From assembly GCF_011074885.1 (NCBI RefSeq), contig NC_054685.1, forward strand, positions 62,001 to 126,000: a DNA stretch of 64,000 bases. The letters run 5' to 3'. This DNA is from Brettanomyces bruxellensis. Lineage: Eukaryota; Ascomycota; Pichiomycetes; Pichiales; Pichiaceae. Made by a program: the position numbers and the translations under genes. This document shows, one piece after another, positions 1 through 9,517 of this stretch. The notes under the pieces were generated by a model. It did not search any database. It had not been told where the DNA came from and was given only the letters and a program-made list of their open reading frames with translations. Each line of letters starts with the position of its first letter. Position 1 is the stretch's first letter.

Positions 1-510
1 AGTATCCAAGCTTTGGCAAATTTCACTCTATTATCCACAAATTTATATAAATGATAATGGAACAAGATGATCGTATTTATCATGCAGAGATATGTTGTAA
101 AGTAGTGTAAATTAGCTTTCTTCCACTCGTGTACATAGTTGTAAAGAACCTAAAAAGAATTGAGTCTTGCTATTAACCTTGCGTTATCACGAAATTTCGT
201 TCAAATGAATATGAATAGTCTGTATTAAATTGAAGGCTGAAATAATGCTTTGTTTATGAACTTCGACACGGGACTAATGAACCGTGAGCATATCATTGTC
301 TAAGCAACATTATTCACCCCTACACCATAATTGAAAACGCGCTTTGTTGATTGACAACACGAAATTTTCAACTTCGGGCGATCCATTCAAAGAAACACCA
401 TCGCGTTCTTCGAGGTTAAAGCATTTGTGACATTTTTTTCATTGAAATTTATATATATACAGATCTTACTGCTTTGTTATTGTGAGCATATTCTCAATGT
501 GCAAGGAAAC
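1..510. other. intergenic / ELG1 upstream region
   Basis: No coding frame of note. It holds two CACGAAA motifs (188-194, 358-364) and an ACGCGC element (337-342), which resemble SBF/MBF sites. The window may begin in the 3' flank of an unseen upstream gene. Confidence 0.6.
188..364 (+). promoter_or_regulatory. SBF/MBF-like motif cluster upstream of ELG1
   Basis: CACGAAA at 188-194 and 358-364 matches the yeast SCB core. ACGCGC at 337-342 is one base from the MCB core ACGCGT. All lie 145-325 bases before the ELG1 ATG at 511. G1/S control of this clamp-unloader gene is inferred from motifs only. Confidence 0.35.
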
Positions 511-2847
511 ATGGATCGTTTCTTTACCACAAAATCTGAAAACAGAAAAAGAAGTCTTAACGGTTCATCTACTTGCACTAAGGGTGAGAGTACCAATGGC
601 AAAACACCAGCTGATATTTTACAGCTAGCCAAAAAAAATGATAAGAAGAGACATGATGAGTTGATTAAAGCAAAATTGATTGCACTTAAACGTGACAAAA
701 ATGATGCTACTACTATTCCTGTGGTAAATCTTATTGATGAGGAGGACAAACCAGACTCGGGGGACAATTTGCAATCGATTAAGTCCAAGTGTTGTAATCG
801 GACACAAAATATTTCTTCACCAACATACAATTTGGCAAGTCTTGATACAGATGCGAATTGTTTAGATATGGTTATAACTGGTGCTAAGGATAAACCTTCC
901 AAGAATTCAATCAAGTTGTCAACTTTGCTGAAAAATGGTAGATTTGATATTGCAGTGAATCGTCCGGTGTTCAATGTTTGCTTGAAGGTTGACTCAAAAA
1001 TGCTTCGAAATGTTGTGAAAAGAGATATCAGGGTTCCAGCTGAAAATAAAGGTTTTTTGAAGTCTTTTGGAATCCACAATTCACGGAAACCTCACCGACC
1101 TTCATTTGAAGAGATCGTAAAGCAATTTTCCGACAATGAAAAGCAAAGAAACACAAGGAAAACAACAGATTATATGGAATTGCCAACTTTGAAGGTTGCC
1201 AATTTTTGGATCATGGATGAAGCTGATAAGATTGAATATCAAAATATGATCGCCCAGAAGTTGAAGCTTCCATTTACTTCTAGAAAAGAGCATCTTGAAC
1301 ATCCGTTTCATTTTTCTGCGAATGACTATATGTCGTTCTTTGATAAAAGTTTCAAAGCAGAGACTTGTCCAAAGGTTCAACCTTTTGAGGTTTTCTATTA
1401 TCCTGAGCGTGATGCCACATATAAAATGAAGGAAGAAGTGAAAAGAGCTCCCAAGGATCCACGTTTTTCCAGACTAATCTCAAACTATGAGTATTTCAGA
1501 GAGAATGATTGTACTCAATGGTGTGACCTTTTTAGACCAAAAACTCATAGTGCTATATTACAGAAAAAGGCAACTCGGGAATTCTTATATTCGTGGATTA
1601 ATGATGCATTTAGCAAACTTAAAAATGTGAATCCAAGAAAACGTCAGCAATTCTTAAAGAGGCAGAGGAAAAAAAACAAGCAGGATTCCGAAATGGGTGA
1701 TTTTATTGTAGATGATAATGATGGATACGAAGAAGATGGCAGAGAAATACAGAAAGATAAATTCATTCCATCCCTAATTGTGACTGGGCCCATTGGTTGT
1801 GGGAAGACTTCATCAATTTATGCAATAGTAAAGGAGGAACTCAACGGCAGTGTATTTGAACTCAATTCCTCACAACCAAGAGCTAAGAAAGATATCAATT
1901 TTCATCTCAAACAAATTGGAACCACTCATCTAGTCAACGCAGAGACAGGTATAAATCACGATAGAACAGTCATACTTTTTGATGATGTCGACCTTATAGA
2001 TGATGAGGGAAGAGATAAGGAGTTTTGGATGGGTGCTAGCCAACTTCTTTCCTATACGTATAGACCAGTTATTTTTATTGCTAGGGATCTTACTACGATA
2101 CCTTCGAATATTATTGAGGAGTCAACGGTAATAAATTTGGGGCTAAATAGTGCCAAATTAGTTGACAGCTATTTAAAATTAGTTGCACTCAGCAAGGGAT
2201 TTGACATTGACTCTTCGATTTTGAGATCTTTGCAAAGAGGAGGCATTCGGGGGTCGATAATGCAATTACAACTATTCAGCAATCGTTTTGATAAACTAGA
2301 CGTGGGTCTAGTAAAGGTTTGTCGGCAGCAAGTTGCAGCTGAAAAATCAGAATCAAAAAAAAACAGAAATAATTTATCATCCATTAAAGGGAGCCCTATT
2401 TCTCATCTAAGCAAGTTGAGAAAGCTTGATCTTATGCGGGATATAAAATTTGGAATAAGATTTATAGAATTTACAGAACGTACGGGAGATGTGAAATACT
2501 ATCATTACAATCACTTGTCTTCTTCTCAGAAATTGTCTTCCGACAGATATCAAACGGTTTCGTTTTACTCACAACTTCTTTTCCCAAGTGGCTCCCGAAA
2601 ACGGAAGTTACTTTACAATGATGCCTACGATTACACGGAACTCAATCCAGGGGGCTCTTTTGAATATTTGAGTGATATCCGATTTGCTACAGAGGTTAGG
2701 CCATTGATAAAGAGTATGGCCAAGAAGGAATACGAACGGATACATAAAATAAGAATTTTAAAGAGAACGGGAGAAGAAAGCAAACTAAGAAAGAATAGAC
2801 GGATGTTTCATGCAAACCCGAAGGATTTCTTTGAGGATTTGGACTGA
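511..2847 (+). CDS. ELG1: Elg1, PCNA-unloading RFC-like complex large subunit (779 aa)
   Basis: Elg1 (ATAD5) replaces Rfc1 in an alternative clamp loader with Rfc2-5 and unloads PCNA, including SUMO-PCNA, behind replication forks in the nucleus. The protein has a long basic N-terminal region, then an AAA+ core with Walker A GPIGCGKTSS near residues 426-435, the RFC-type FELNSSQPRAKKDI segment, and Walker B ILFDDVDLIDDE near 487-498. Length is close to S. cerevisiae Elg1 (about 790 aa). The frame is open to a GTG at 427, but yeast genes do not normally start there and the added residues are hydrophobic. I choose the ATG at 511, which gives MDRFFTTK, with the FF pair of a degenerate PIP-like motif. 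The C-terminus is basic. Rfc1 is less likely because there is no BRCT domain. Confidence 0.85.
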   Translation: MDRFFTTKSENRKRSLNGSSTCTKGESTNGKTPADILQLAKKNDKKRHDELIKAKLIALKRDKNDATTIPVVNLIDEEDKPDSGDNLQSIKSKCCNRTQNISSPTYNLASLDTDANCLDMVITGAKDKPSKNSIKLSTLLKNGRFDIAVNRPVFNVCLKVDSKMLRNVVKRDIRVPAENKGFLKSFGIHNSRKPHRPSFEEIVKQFSDNEKQRNTRKTTDYMELPTLKVANFWIMDEADKIEYQNMIAQKLKLPFTSRKEHLEHPFHFSANDYMSFFDKSFKAETCPKVQPFEVFYYPERDATYKMKEEVKRAPKDPRFSRLISNYEYFRENDCTQWCDLFRPKTHSAILQKKATREFLYSWINDAFSKLKNVNPRKRQQFLKRQRKKNKQDSEMGDFIVDDNDGYEEDGREIQKDKFIPSLIVTGPIGCGKTSSIYAIVKEELNGSVFELNSSQPRAKKDINFHLKQIGTTHLVNAETGINHDRTVILFDDVDLIDDEGRDKEFWMGASQLLSYTYRPVIFIARDLTTIPSNIIEESTVINLGLNSAKLVDSYLKLVALSKGFDIDSSILRSLQRGGIRGSIMQLQLFSNRFDKLDVGLVKVCRQQVAAEKSESKKNRNNLSSIKGSPISHLSKLRKLDLMRDIKFGIRFIEFTERTGDVKYYHYNHLSSSQKLSSDRYQTVSFYSQLLFPSGSRKRKLLYNDAYDYTELNPGGSFEYLSDIRFATEVRPLIKSMAKKEYERIHKIRILKRTGEESKLRKNRRMFHANPKDFFEDLD

Positions 2848-3254
2848 GTAAATAAATTACATTGATTATCATAGATGTAACTAATATACAAAATATATTA
2901 AACCCTGCGATTGTACCGGTATTTCAATTTCCGTTTTGATGACTTAGAACGCGATTTTCATTGGTTGTTTCGTGACCGAGAAGAAATCGAAAAATGAACA
3001 AGCCGCACTGCGTTAAGTGAGTCATTAAAGCCAAAAACAGGGAAGGAGAAATAATTTTTGTGAAAAACATGAAAATCTATGCTTACATGGATATTGGTGG
3101 TGAAAAAAAAAAAAAAAATTAGAGAGTGCCGAAGAAACGATTAACTTTCATGTTTATCAAGTGTGATAGTTCATTATAAATTTAACACTCAACCAAATTT
3201 ACCTGTTCTATAGTGTCAGAAAAACTTGTTTGTATATAGTACATTGGAAAAGCA
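2848..3254. other. intergenic / ACO1 upstream region
   Basis: No gene seen. It contains an A run near 3103-3118, an ATTGG (inverted CCAAT) box at 2961-2965 and a GTGAC element at 2972-2976 that may serve ACO1. Confidence 0.6.
2958..2976 (+). promoter_or_regulatory. Hap-type CCAAT box and R-box-like element before ACO1
   Basis: TCATTGGT (2958-2965) fits the Hap2/3/4/5 consensus TNATTGGT. GTGAC (2972-2976) is the complement of the Rtg1/Rtg3 R box GTCAC. In S. cerevisiae both systems regulate aconitase. They sit about 280-300 bases before the ATG. Confidence 0.3.
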
Positions 3255-5690
3255 ATGCTTTCAACCGCCGGAATTCGTCGAAATTTATGTAACAAGGTTC
3301 GCCATTTAGGCGGATCTTTGTTAACGGCATCACCTATGACGTGTCGAGGATTGGCATCTAGTGTCAATAACTTTGAGCAATACTCCTCTCCTGAAGGCTT
3401 TGAGGCAAGGACACCTCCATACACAAAGCTTCTCAGAAATTTACAAAAGGTTCGCCAGGTTTTGGGTGGTTCCGACAAGCCATTGACGTTGGCAGAGAAA
3501 ATTCTCTACTCACACTTAGTGAATCCAGAGGAACTTGATATTGCTAAGGGAGATGTTGGCAATATCAGAGGTAAACAATATTTAAAATTGAATCCTGATA
3601 GGGTTGCGATGCAAGATGCCTCGGCACAGATGGCCATGCTTCAGTTCATTACATGTGGTATGAAGTCTACTGCCGTTCCTGCATCCATTCATTGCGATCA
3701 CTTGATTGTGGGCAAAGATGGCGAAGAAAAAGATCTTCCAAGATCAATCAAGAACAATATTGAGGTGTTTGACTTCTTGAAATCTTGTGGTGAAAAATTC
3801 GGAATTCAGGTCTGGGGTCCTGGTTCTGGTATCATCCATCAGATTGTTCTTGAGAATTTCTCTGTTCCAGGTTTGATGATGCTTGGTACCGATTCCCATA
3901 CTCCAAATGCAGGTGGACTTGGTGCCATTGCAATTGGTGTTGGTGGTGCCGATGCCGTGGATGCATTGACCGGAACACCTTGGGAATTAAAGGCTCCAAA
4001 AATCCTTGGTGTTAATCTTAAAGGTGAATTGCATGGATGGACTTCTCCAAAGGATATTATTACCAAGTTGGCTGGTGACCTAACAGTTCGTGGTGGTACT
4101 GGATATATTGTGGAGTACTTTGGAGACGGTGTCAAACAGCTGGGTTGTACCGGTATGGCAACAATTTGCAATATGGGTGCCGAAATAGGTGCCACTACAT
4201 CTACCTTCCCTATGCAAGACTCTCACTTTGATTACCTTACGGCAACTGGTAGAGGGCCAGTTGCAGATTTGGCTCGTAAAGTGAATAATGAGACTCAGTT
4301 GATGACTGCTGATAAAGGTGCCCAGTACGATAAGATCGTTGAGATTGATCTTTCAGCCTTGGAACCTAGTGTGAATGGACCATTCACCCCAGATCTTCGT
4401 ACTCCTATTTCTGAATTGAAAAGCAAGTGGAGAAAGGAAAGCTGGCCCGGCGAAATTTCTGCAGGCTTGATTGGTTCATGTACAAACTCTTCATACCAAG
4501 ATATGTCTCGTGCTGCTTCTCTCGTTTTGCAGGCCGAAAAAGCCGGCCTCAAGCCAAAGATTCCATTCTTTGTTACTCCTGGTTCAGAGAGAGTTCGTGC
4601 TACTATTGGCAGAGATGGAATTATCGACATCTTTAAGCGTAATGGTGCAAAGGTTCTTGCAAATGCTTGTGGCCCATGTATTGGACAGTGGGATCGCGGT
4701 GAAAACAAGCCAACTGGATCTAATGTGATCTTCACATCTTTCAACAGAAACTTCAAAGCAAGAAATGATGGAAATAGGAAAACTATGAATTTCTTGACAT
4801 CGCCTGATATTGTGACGGCCATGATATATTCTGGATCGATGGACTTCAATCCTTTAGCAGATTCCATTACAACCCCAGATGGTAAGAAGTTCAAATTCAA
4901 CCCACCGGTTGGAGACAAGCTTCCATCAAAAGGTTTCATTGAGGGAAGAAAGCAGTTCTACCCAGAGATGTCACCTAAACCAAAGCCAAGTGTTGAAATC
5001 CAAGTTTCACCTGAGAGTGACAGACTTCAACTTCTCAAGCCTTTTGCCCCATGGTCAGGAAAGGAGTTTACCACTACTGTGATATTGAAGGTTCAAGGTA
5101 AATGTACCACTGATCATATTTCAGCAGCCGGTCCTTGGTTGAAGTACAAGGGACATTTGGGAAATATCGCCCATAACACGTTAATTGGCGCAGTTAATAA
5201 GGAGACCGGGGAAGTTAACACGGTTTATGACTTTGATGGAAAGTCTTATGGTATTCCAGAATTGATGCAGAAATGGAAGGATGAACAAAGGCCATGGATT
5301 GTTGTTGCGGAGCACAACTATGGTGAGGGTTCTGCCCGTGAGCATGCTGCTTTACAGCCAAGATATTTAGGCGGAGAAATCATTCTAACTAAATCTTTTG
5401 CAAGAATCCACGAGACCAACTTGAAGAAGCAAGGTATGCTTCCATTGACTTTTGCCAATGAGGCCGACTACGATAAATTACATACTGGTGATGTTATTAC
5501 TACTTTAAATCTCCGCGATATGATTAAGAAACATGGTGATAATGGAGGATTCATAGATTTAGAAGTCACCAAACGGGATACCGGCAAGAAGTTTGTCATC
5601 AAGGCCCGCCACACCATGTCAGCCGATCAAGTTGAGTGGTTCAAAGCCGGCTCTGCAATAAACTATATCAGAGATCAGGCTAAGAACTGA
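3255..5690 (+). CDS. ACO1: Aconitate hydratase, mitochondrial (811 aa)
   Basis: Aconitase isomerises citrate to isocitrate in the TCA cycle; the yeast protein also associates with mtDNA nucleoids. The N-terminus (MLSTAGIRRNLCNKVRHLGG) is basic and hydroxylated, as expected of a matrix presequence. The 4Fe-4S cluster cysteines are at about 409 (GSCTNSS), 472 and 475 (CGPC). Strongly conserved blocks include ASIHCDHLIVG, GTDSHTPNAGGLG, the CTTDHISAAG swivel-domain motif and GEGSAREHAA. Length is slightly above S. cerevisiae Aco1 (778 aa). It is near-identical in many blocks to the mitochondrial type rather than the lysine-pathway homoaconitase type. A CTG codon at 4140-4142 falls where related proteins have Leu. 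It converges with RPS22, 202 bases downstream. Confidence 0.97.
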   Translation: MLSTAGIRRNLCNKVRHLGGSLLTASPMTCRGLASSVNNFEQYSSPEGFEARTPPYTKLLRNLQKVRQVLGGSDKPLTLAEKILYSHLVNPEELDIAKGDVGNIRGKQYLKLNPDRVAMQDASAQMAMLQFITCGMKSTAVPASIHCDHLIVGKDGEEKDLPRSIKNNIEVFDFLKSCGEKFGIQVWGPGSGIIHQIVLENFSVPGLMMLGTDSHTPNAGGLGAIAIGVGGADAVDALTGTPWELKAPKILGVNLKGELHGWTSPKDIITKLAGDLTVRGGTGYIVEYFGDGVKQLGCTGMATICNMGAEIGATTSTFPMQDSHFDYLTATGRGPVADLARKVNNETQLMTADKGAQYDKIVEIDLSALEPSVNGPFTPDLRTPISELKSKWRKESWPGEISAGLIGSCTNSSYQDMSRAASLVLQAEKAGLKPKIPFFVTPGSERVRATIGRDGIIDIFKRNGAKVLANACGPCIGQWDRGENKPTGSNVIFTSFNRNFKARNDGNRKTMNFLTSPDIVTAMIYSGSMDFNPLADSITTPDGKKFKFNPPVGDKLPSKGFIEGRKQFYPEMSPKPKPSVEIQVSPESDRLQLLKPFAPWSGKEFTTTVILKVQGKCTTDHISAAGPWLKYKGHLGNIAHNTLIGAVNKETGEVNTVYDFDGKSYGIPELMQKWKDEQRPWIVVAEHNYGEGSAREHAALQPRYLGGEIILTKSFARIHETNLKKQGMLPLTFANEADYDKLHTGDVITTLNLRDMIKKHGDNGGFIDLEVTKRDTGKKFVIKARHTMSADQVEWFKAGSAINYIRDQAKN

Positions 5691-5892
5691 TCATGTTACG
5701 CATAAGAACGTCTAGTTAATAAATTTACTATTAAGGTAATCAGCTGCTCTGCTTTTTGATATTGTTTTCTCTATCTTCTGTATTAAAATCTATTATAAAT
5801 GAGCATACACATCAGTAACATAGAAAACTAATACATTAATGCGAACTATGAACCTATTAAAATTAAAAGTCCCTTCCGTACATTTTGCTCCC

Positions 5893-6285
5893 TTAGTAAA
5901 CAAATCCAAGGATCTTACCAGAAACATGCTTTCTCTTAGCCTCCTCGTGATCCATGATACCAGCAGATGTGGTCAAGATGATGTAACCGAACTGTCTGGC
6001 TGGCAACAAGTTGTCAGTCCACTTCTCAATCTCGTTGATCTTAACGTTGAATCTTGGCTGAATAACACCAACCTTGTTCAATCTTCCATTCAACTGAACG
6101 ACAACCTTACCAGATCTGTGGTCATCGATGTACTCGAATTCTCCAATGTATCCATGCTTCTGGATAACTCTCAAGAACTTGATGATCACCTTTGAGGATG
6201 GTCTGATCAAGACTTGTCTCTTACCGTTCTTCTCGGCGTTTGTGATGGTCTTCAAGGCGTCAGCCAAAACAGATGTTCTTCCCAT
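5893..6285 (-). CDS. RPS22: 40S ribosomal protein S22 (uS8), 130 aa
   Basis: uS8 binds helix 21 of 18S rRNA in the small-subunit platform. The 130-residue length and the sequence from [19 protein letters not shown] to GKILGFVY match yeast Rps22. The ATG at 6285 is the only sensible start. It is divergent from RPL39 across 638 bases that contain a TCACGTG box. S. cerevisiae RPS22B has a 5' UTR intron, but here I see no TACTAAC before the ATG, so I do not propose one. It is short, basic and uninterrupted, as expected for a single-exon RP gene. Confidence 0.97.
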   Translation of the reverse strand: MGRTSVLADALKTITNAEKNGKRQVLIRPSSKVIIKFLRVIQKHGYIGEFEYIDDHRSGKVVVQLNGRLNKVGVIQPRFNVKINEIEKWTDNLLPARQFGYIILTTSAGIMDHEEAKRKHVSGKILGFVY

Positions 6286-6923
6286 TTTTGATTTCTAGAT
6301 CGGTCGAATTGCTTGTATTCAAAATTAAGCGGAAGTGAACACGAACTCACTTTTGGAATAGTTCACCTTCGAATGTCTTCCATCTCTATACTTCAATTTT
6401 TCACTCCCATCCCATGAAGCGCGCGAACAAAAATTTGAATTGAAAAATTGGTTCGGGGGGGGGGGAAAAAAAAAAAAATAGTCTCTACAATTAACTCGAC
6501 TACCTTCATCAAGTTTACATGTAACTACATGTAATATATATCCATTGATAGAAGACCAAGATACTACAAACTGACTTGATATATATATGTACTGGTAGGT
6601 TGATAATGTAGAATTGGGAAATAATTAAACTCTACAGGGATCTACAAAAAGGTCTTGAACACCATTTCTTCTCTACAAATATTCCTAATGTTAAATTATA
6701 AGAGGTGTGAGGTGTATATCTCAAATCACGTGTATCCAGCTTTCTTGAATTTTGATTTATAGAAAAAATTTTATTCTCCCAGCCTGTGTAGCCCAGCCTT
6801 AGTCGCGCTTAGGATGTGCACGAAAATACAGATTTGAATATATGAAGGCTCCATAACAGTACTTACATTTACTTGCTTTATCCTTTTCGTTCATATTAAT
6901 TAACCAACAAGAAATACATTAAG
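6286..6923. promoter_or_regulatory. Divergent RPS22/RPL39 promoter region with G11A13 tract and Cbf1-type box
   Basis: Shared upstream region of two ribosomal protein genes. It holds a run of 11 G (6455-6465) followed by 13 A (6466-6478), and a TCACGTG E-box at 6726-6732, about 190 bases before the RPL39 ATG. Cbf1-type boxes are common in RP promoters of non-Saccharomyces yeasts. No gene is seen inside. Confidence 0.5.
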
Positions 6924-7434
6924 ATGCCTGTAAGTTGAAATTGATGCCATTTAGGTGGACCAACCATTATAACGTCTAAACGCCATATTGTTAAGAGCAG
7001 ACATAGGGAGCGGAAGTTTAAAGATACAACAAGTAGCATTCGGTGGAAAGCATATGTGTGGATGTTACAAAAGCTTAGGTGACACAAAGTACCACACATT
7101 ACGTTATTTTTCATGAAGTGGATTATCAAAGACGGTACATGCAATCAAGAATAGCCGGATTTTTTGCATATTGAATATTAATCAACAACTGTGTTCTAAA
7201 ATAACTTTTACGGCTGGTCTATTTGAAAGAAATTTCTTATTGGAGGAACTGCAATACTAACAAATCTTTTAATATATTATGCAGTCCCACAAGACTTTCA
7301 GAATTAAGCAGAAGTTGGCTAAGCACCAGAAGCAAAACAGACCTTTGCCTCAGTGGATCAGACTTAGAACTGGTAACAAGATCAGATACAATGCTAAGAG
7401 AATCAACTGGAGAAGAAGAAAGTTGCATCTATGA
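6924..7434 (+). CDS. RPL39: 60S ribosomal protein L39 (eL39), 51 aa, spliced
   Basis: eL39 lines the peptide exit tunnel of the large subunit. The gene has two exons: 6924-6929 encodes Met-Pro, and 7285-7434 encodes the rest. The splice gives [20 protein letters not shown] followed by [20 protein letters not shown] and ends in KLHL, exactly the 51-residue family length. The donor is GTAAGT at 6930, the branch point TACTAAC at 7255-7261 and the acceptor GCAG at 7281-7284. A tiny first exon of two codons is typical of yeast RP genes. Each exon is too short to stand out as an ORF by itself. The C-terminal tail is slightly divergent from the common NWRRTK-type ending. Confidence 0.97.
6930..7284 (+). 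other. RPL39 intron (355 bases)
   Basis: GTAAGT donor, TACTAAC at 7255-7261 and AG at 7283-7284. The branch point lies 23 bases before the acceptor. I see no convincing snoRNA boxes inside. Confidence 0.95.
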
Positions 7435-8461
7435 GTTAGTTGCTATTTGCTAGAGGAAGCTGGCAGTTGTTTTTGCTTAATGGTGATCAGATTGATAAAC
7501 ATGCGGGTTATCACTGTGCCTTTGTAATATGGTGGGATTTACTATCAACTGTGTGATTTATCATTACAAACTTTTGGCCTGATGTTGCCTATACGTTTGC
7601 GATATCTCAAATTTTGTTGACACCTTACGGCGGGATTATTGTTAACTTTCTATCTTAGTCTTAATAAGTTTAATACATGTTCTTACATAGGTAATGCCTC
7701 TAGTTTTTTGTACGTTGTATGCTTTTGCAATAATCAATGTGGGACGGGTGTACCTGCATTCATTGATCTCAATTTTAGTATGTCGTATGATAGTTTACTG
7801 CCTTTCCTGGAATACTTTAATAAAATTTAAAAGCCCTGAAAATATTGAAGTGTTGGACGACCTGAAAAGTTTTAAGAACTGAGACACCCGCAAAAAATTT
7901 TCCGCTATAAAAAGGATCAATTTTCCCGCAAAAAAGTATCGACTTATGTTTCTGAGTATAAACACCTGTGTAATGAAGAGACGGACTTAGACTTGCGAGG
8001 GGTCTACACTCAGAATAATGAACATCATTCTTCTAAAGTGCTATGTTTTCTTATAGTTTTTTTTGCCTATAGGTTGAGAAATTTCTGATTATGATATGAT
8101 TGGTTTTGCTTTGTATTGGGCGGCAGTAGCTGTCTGAATGAAGCAATTCTGATACCTCTCTGATTAAGAGGAATAAGAACTTACATGATGAACAAAAAAT
8201 TTTTTTAAAAAGTCAAGCTAGATAGTATCTGATATCGATTTTCCGAATTTTTTAATTCGGTTCATGATAGATAATTTAGGGTCTTCTTCTGACAAGTTCT
8301 TACTTCTTTTACAGGATGTTCGTATTCAAGAATTATCAACTAATTAAAGGTTGAAATAAAAATAGTAGTATATAGTAGTGCCACTAACAGACGTAAACCA
8401 CAAAATGACGAACAAATACCGGTTCAGCATAAATGAAAGGGTATATTGCCTATCTAACCAT
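7435..8461. other. intergenic between RPL39 and YIP3 (convergent)
   Basis: About 1 kb with no recognisable gene. A small ATG frame at 7694-7882 (62 codons, hydrophobic) has no known counterpart. A TATA-like GCTATAAAAAGG lies at about 7902-7914 with only short frames after it, so a non-coding transcript is possible but unsupported. Confidence 0.5.
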
Positions 8462-9148
8462 TCAGACCTGCTCCTCGAACACCGTTTCGATTGGTTTTTC
8501 CATTAATGCTGCATGTGAAACAATACTGACAGCTGAAGAACCAATGAGCCACATCATAGTGCTAACAGGAGAGGCCAGAAAACCTAATGGGAGCGAAATG
8601 ATAAGTAATCCGGTGTATAATTGGGAAGTAGACAAACTACCGATCGGTAAATGAAGATCCTCTCCGTTCAATCTGGAGATTCCAAAGACACCGAGCCCAG
8701 TAAATAGTACAACAAACAATAAAAGACCGTTTGTAACGAGTGCATACACCGAGAGAAGAAGCACGATTGCAATATAGTTGGATTGGAAATAACCTATGTT
8801 GTAAAAAACCCTTTGTTTAACCTCGTTGAAATCAGCCGGTTTTGACACCCTCCGCACATCAAAAAATTCTTGTGGAGGTCTTATGGTCGAAAACTTTCCC
8901 TGTAGAGATGTGTACGTGTTCTGGAACAGAATAATATTTATTAGTATGAATGTTGTGCAGTGTAGTCAAACCTTGAATTCAAGAAAGTAGAACTTACCTT
9001 TATGTTCTCAACACTAAATGAATCAGCCAAAGAAGCGACCTTAAGTAAAGTTATGTGTTGTTAGTATGCAATGATCTGAAAAGCGTGTTGCAAGAATGAT
9101 GACGAAACTTACATTGAGTCGTTGAACAGGAGCAAATAAATTGGACAT
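8462..9148 (-). CDS. YIP3: Yip3/PRA1-family Rab-GTPase interacting membrane protein (178 aa, three exons)
   Basis: Yip3 (PRA1) binds prenylated Rab/Ypt GTPases in Golgi/ER membranes and acts in ER-Golgi traffic. The gene is built from exon 1 (9148-9113, MSNLFAPVQRLN), exon 2 (9039-8998, VASLADSFSVENIK) and exon 3 (8920-8462, beginning NTYTSLQGKFSTIRPPQEFF). The 178-residue product compares with 176 in S. cerevisiae. Blocks such as IRPPQEFFDVRRVSKP, SNY and the end HAALMEKPIETVFEEQV align closely. There are two hydrophobic regions, each probably a membrane hairpin. Both introns (73 and 77 bases) have GTAAGT donors and TACTAAC or TACTAAT branch points. S. cerevisiae YIP3 has one intron near the start, so a second one here is notable. 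Confidence 0.92.
8921..8997 (-). other. YIP3 intron 2 (77 bases)
   Basis: On the minus strand: donor GTAAGT at 8997-8992, TACTAAT at 8946-8940, acceptor TTCCAG ending at 8921. Removal joins ENIK to NTYTSLQG in frame. Confidence 0.9.
9040..9112 (-). other. YIP3 intron 1 (73 bases)
   Basis: On the minus strand: donor GTAAGT at 9112-9107, TACTAAC at 9066-9060, acceptor TTAAG ending at 9040. Removal joins the 12-codon first exon to VASLADSF in frame. Confidence 0.9.
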
Positions 9149-9517
9149 CGCGCTTCAATATAACCTCTTGATATTGATGTGTTTAGAAGTTGCTCAGTGA
9201 ATACAACGTGCAGTGAACAGGAGAAGACAGAAAAAAAAGTGCTACCGTGAAGTCTATCTTGCAAATATGTCTAAGCCTAGACGCCGTCTAGAAACTCGCG
9301 ACTAAATGACTTCAACAATAAATAAATATAAATACGGTAATTTTTTTTCGAATTTCATAACCAAAAAAAGACCAGACCATCTGGACAGAGAGAAAAGTAA
9401 CAGAAGGGATTTGCTTGTTTATTTTCTCTTAAAAAAGCTGTTTAGGGTTCATATTCAAATCATAAGTCGAAATTATGTACACGTGTATTTACAAAATTTA
9501 GAGTGTATTTTAACTCT
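9149..9517. other. intergenic upstream of YIP3
   Basis: 369 bases between two minus-strand genes; it holds the YIP3 promoter and the 3' flank of the FIST-like gene. No gene seen. Confidence 0.6.

Noticed and set aside
427..510. 28-residue hydrophobic N-terminal extension of ELG1
   Set aside because: It begins at GTG and reads like a leader peptide, unlike a nuclear clamp unloader. The ATG at 511 is a better start.
6286..6866. 5' UTR intron before RPS22
   Set aside because: There is a GTAAGT at 6866-6861 on the minus strand, but no branch point near the start codon. RPS22B of S. cerevisiae has one, so it was considered.
7694..7882. 62-codon hydrophobic ATG frame
   Set aside because: No family match and no conserved features; in AT-rich spacer DNA frames of this size are expected.
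8080..8175. Possible C/D box snoRNA
   Set aside because: ATGATAT and CTGA pieces are present, but there is no proper C/C'/D'/D order or terminal stem.
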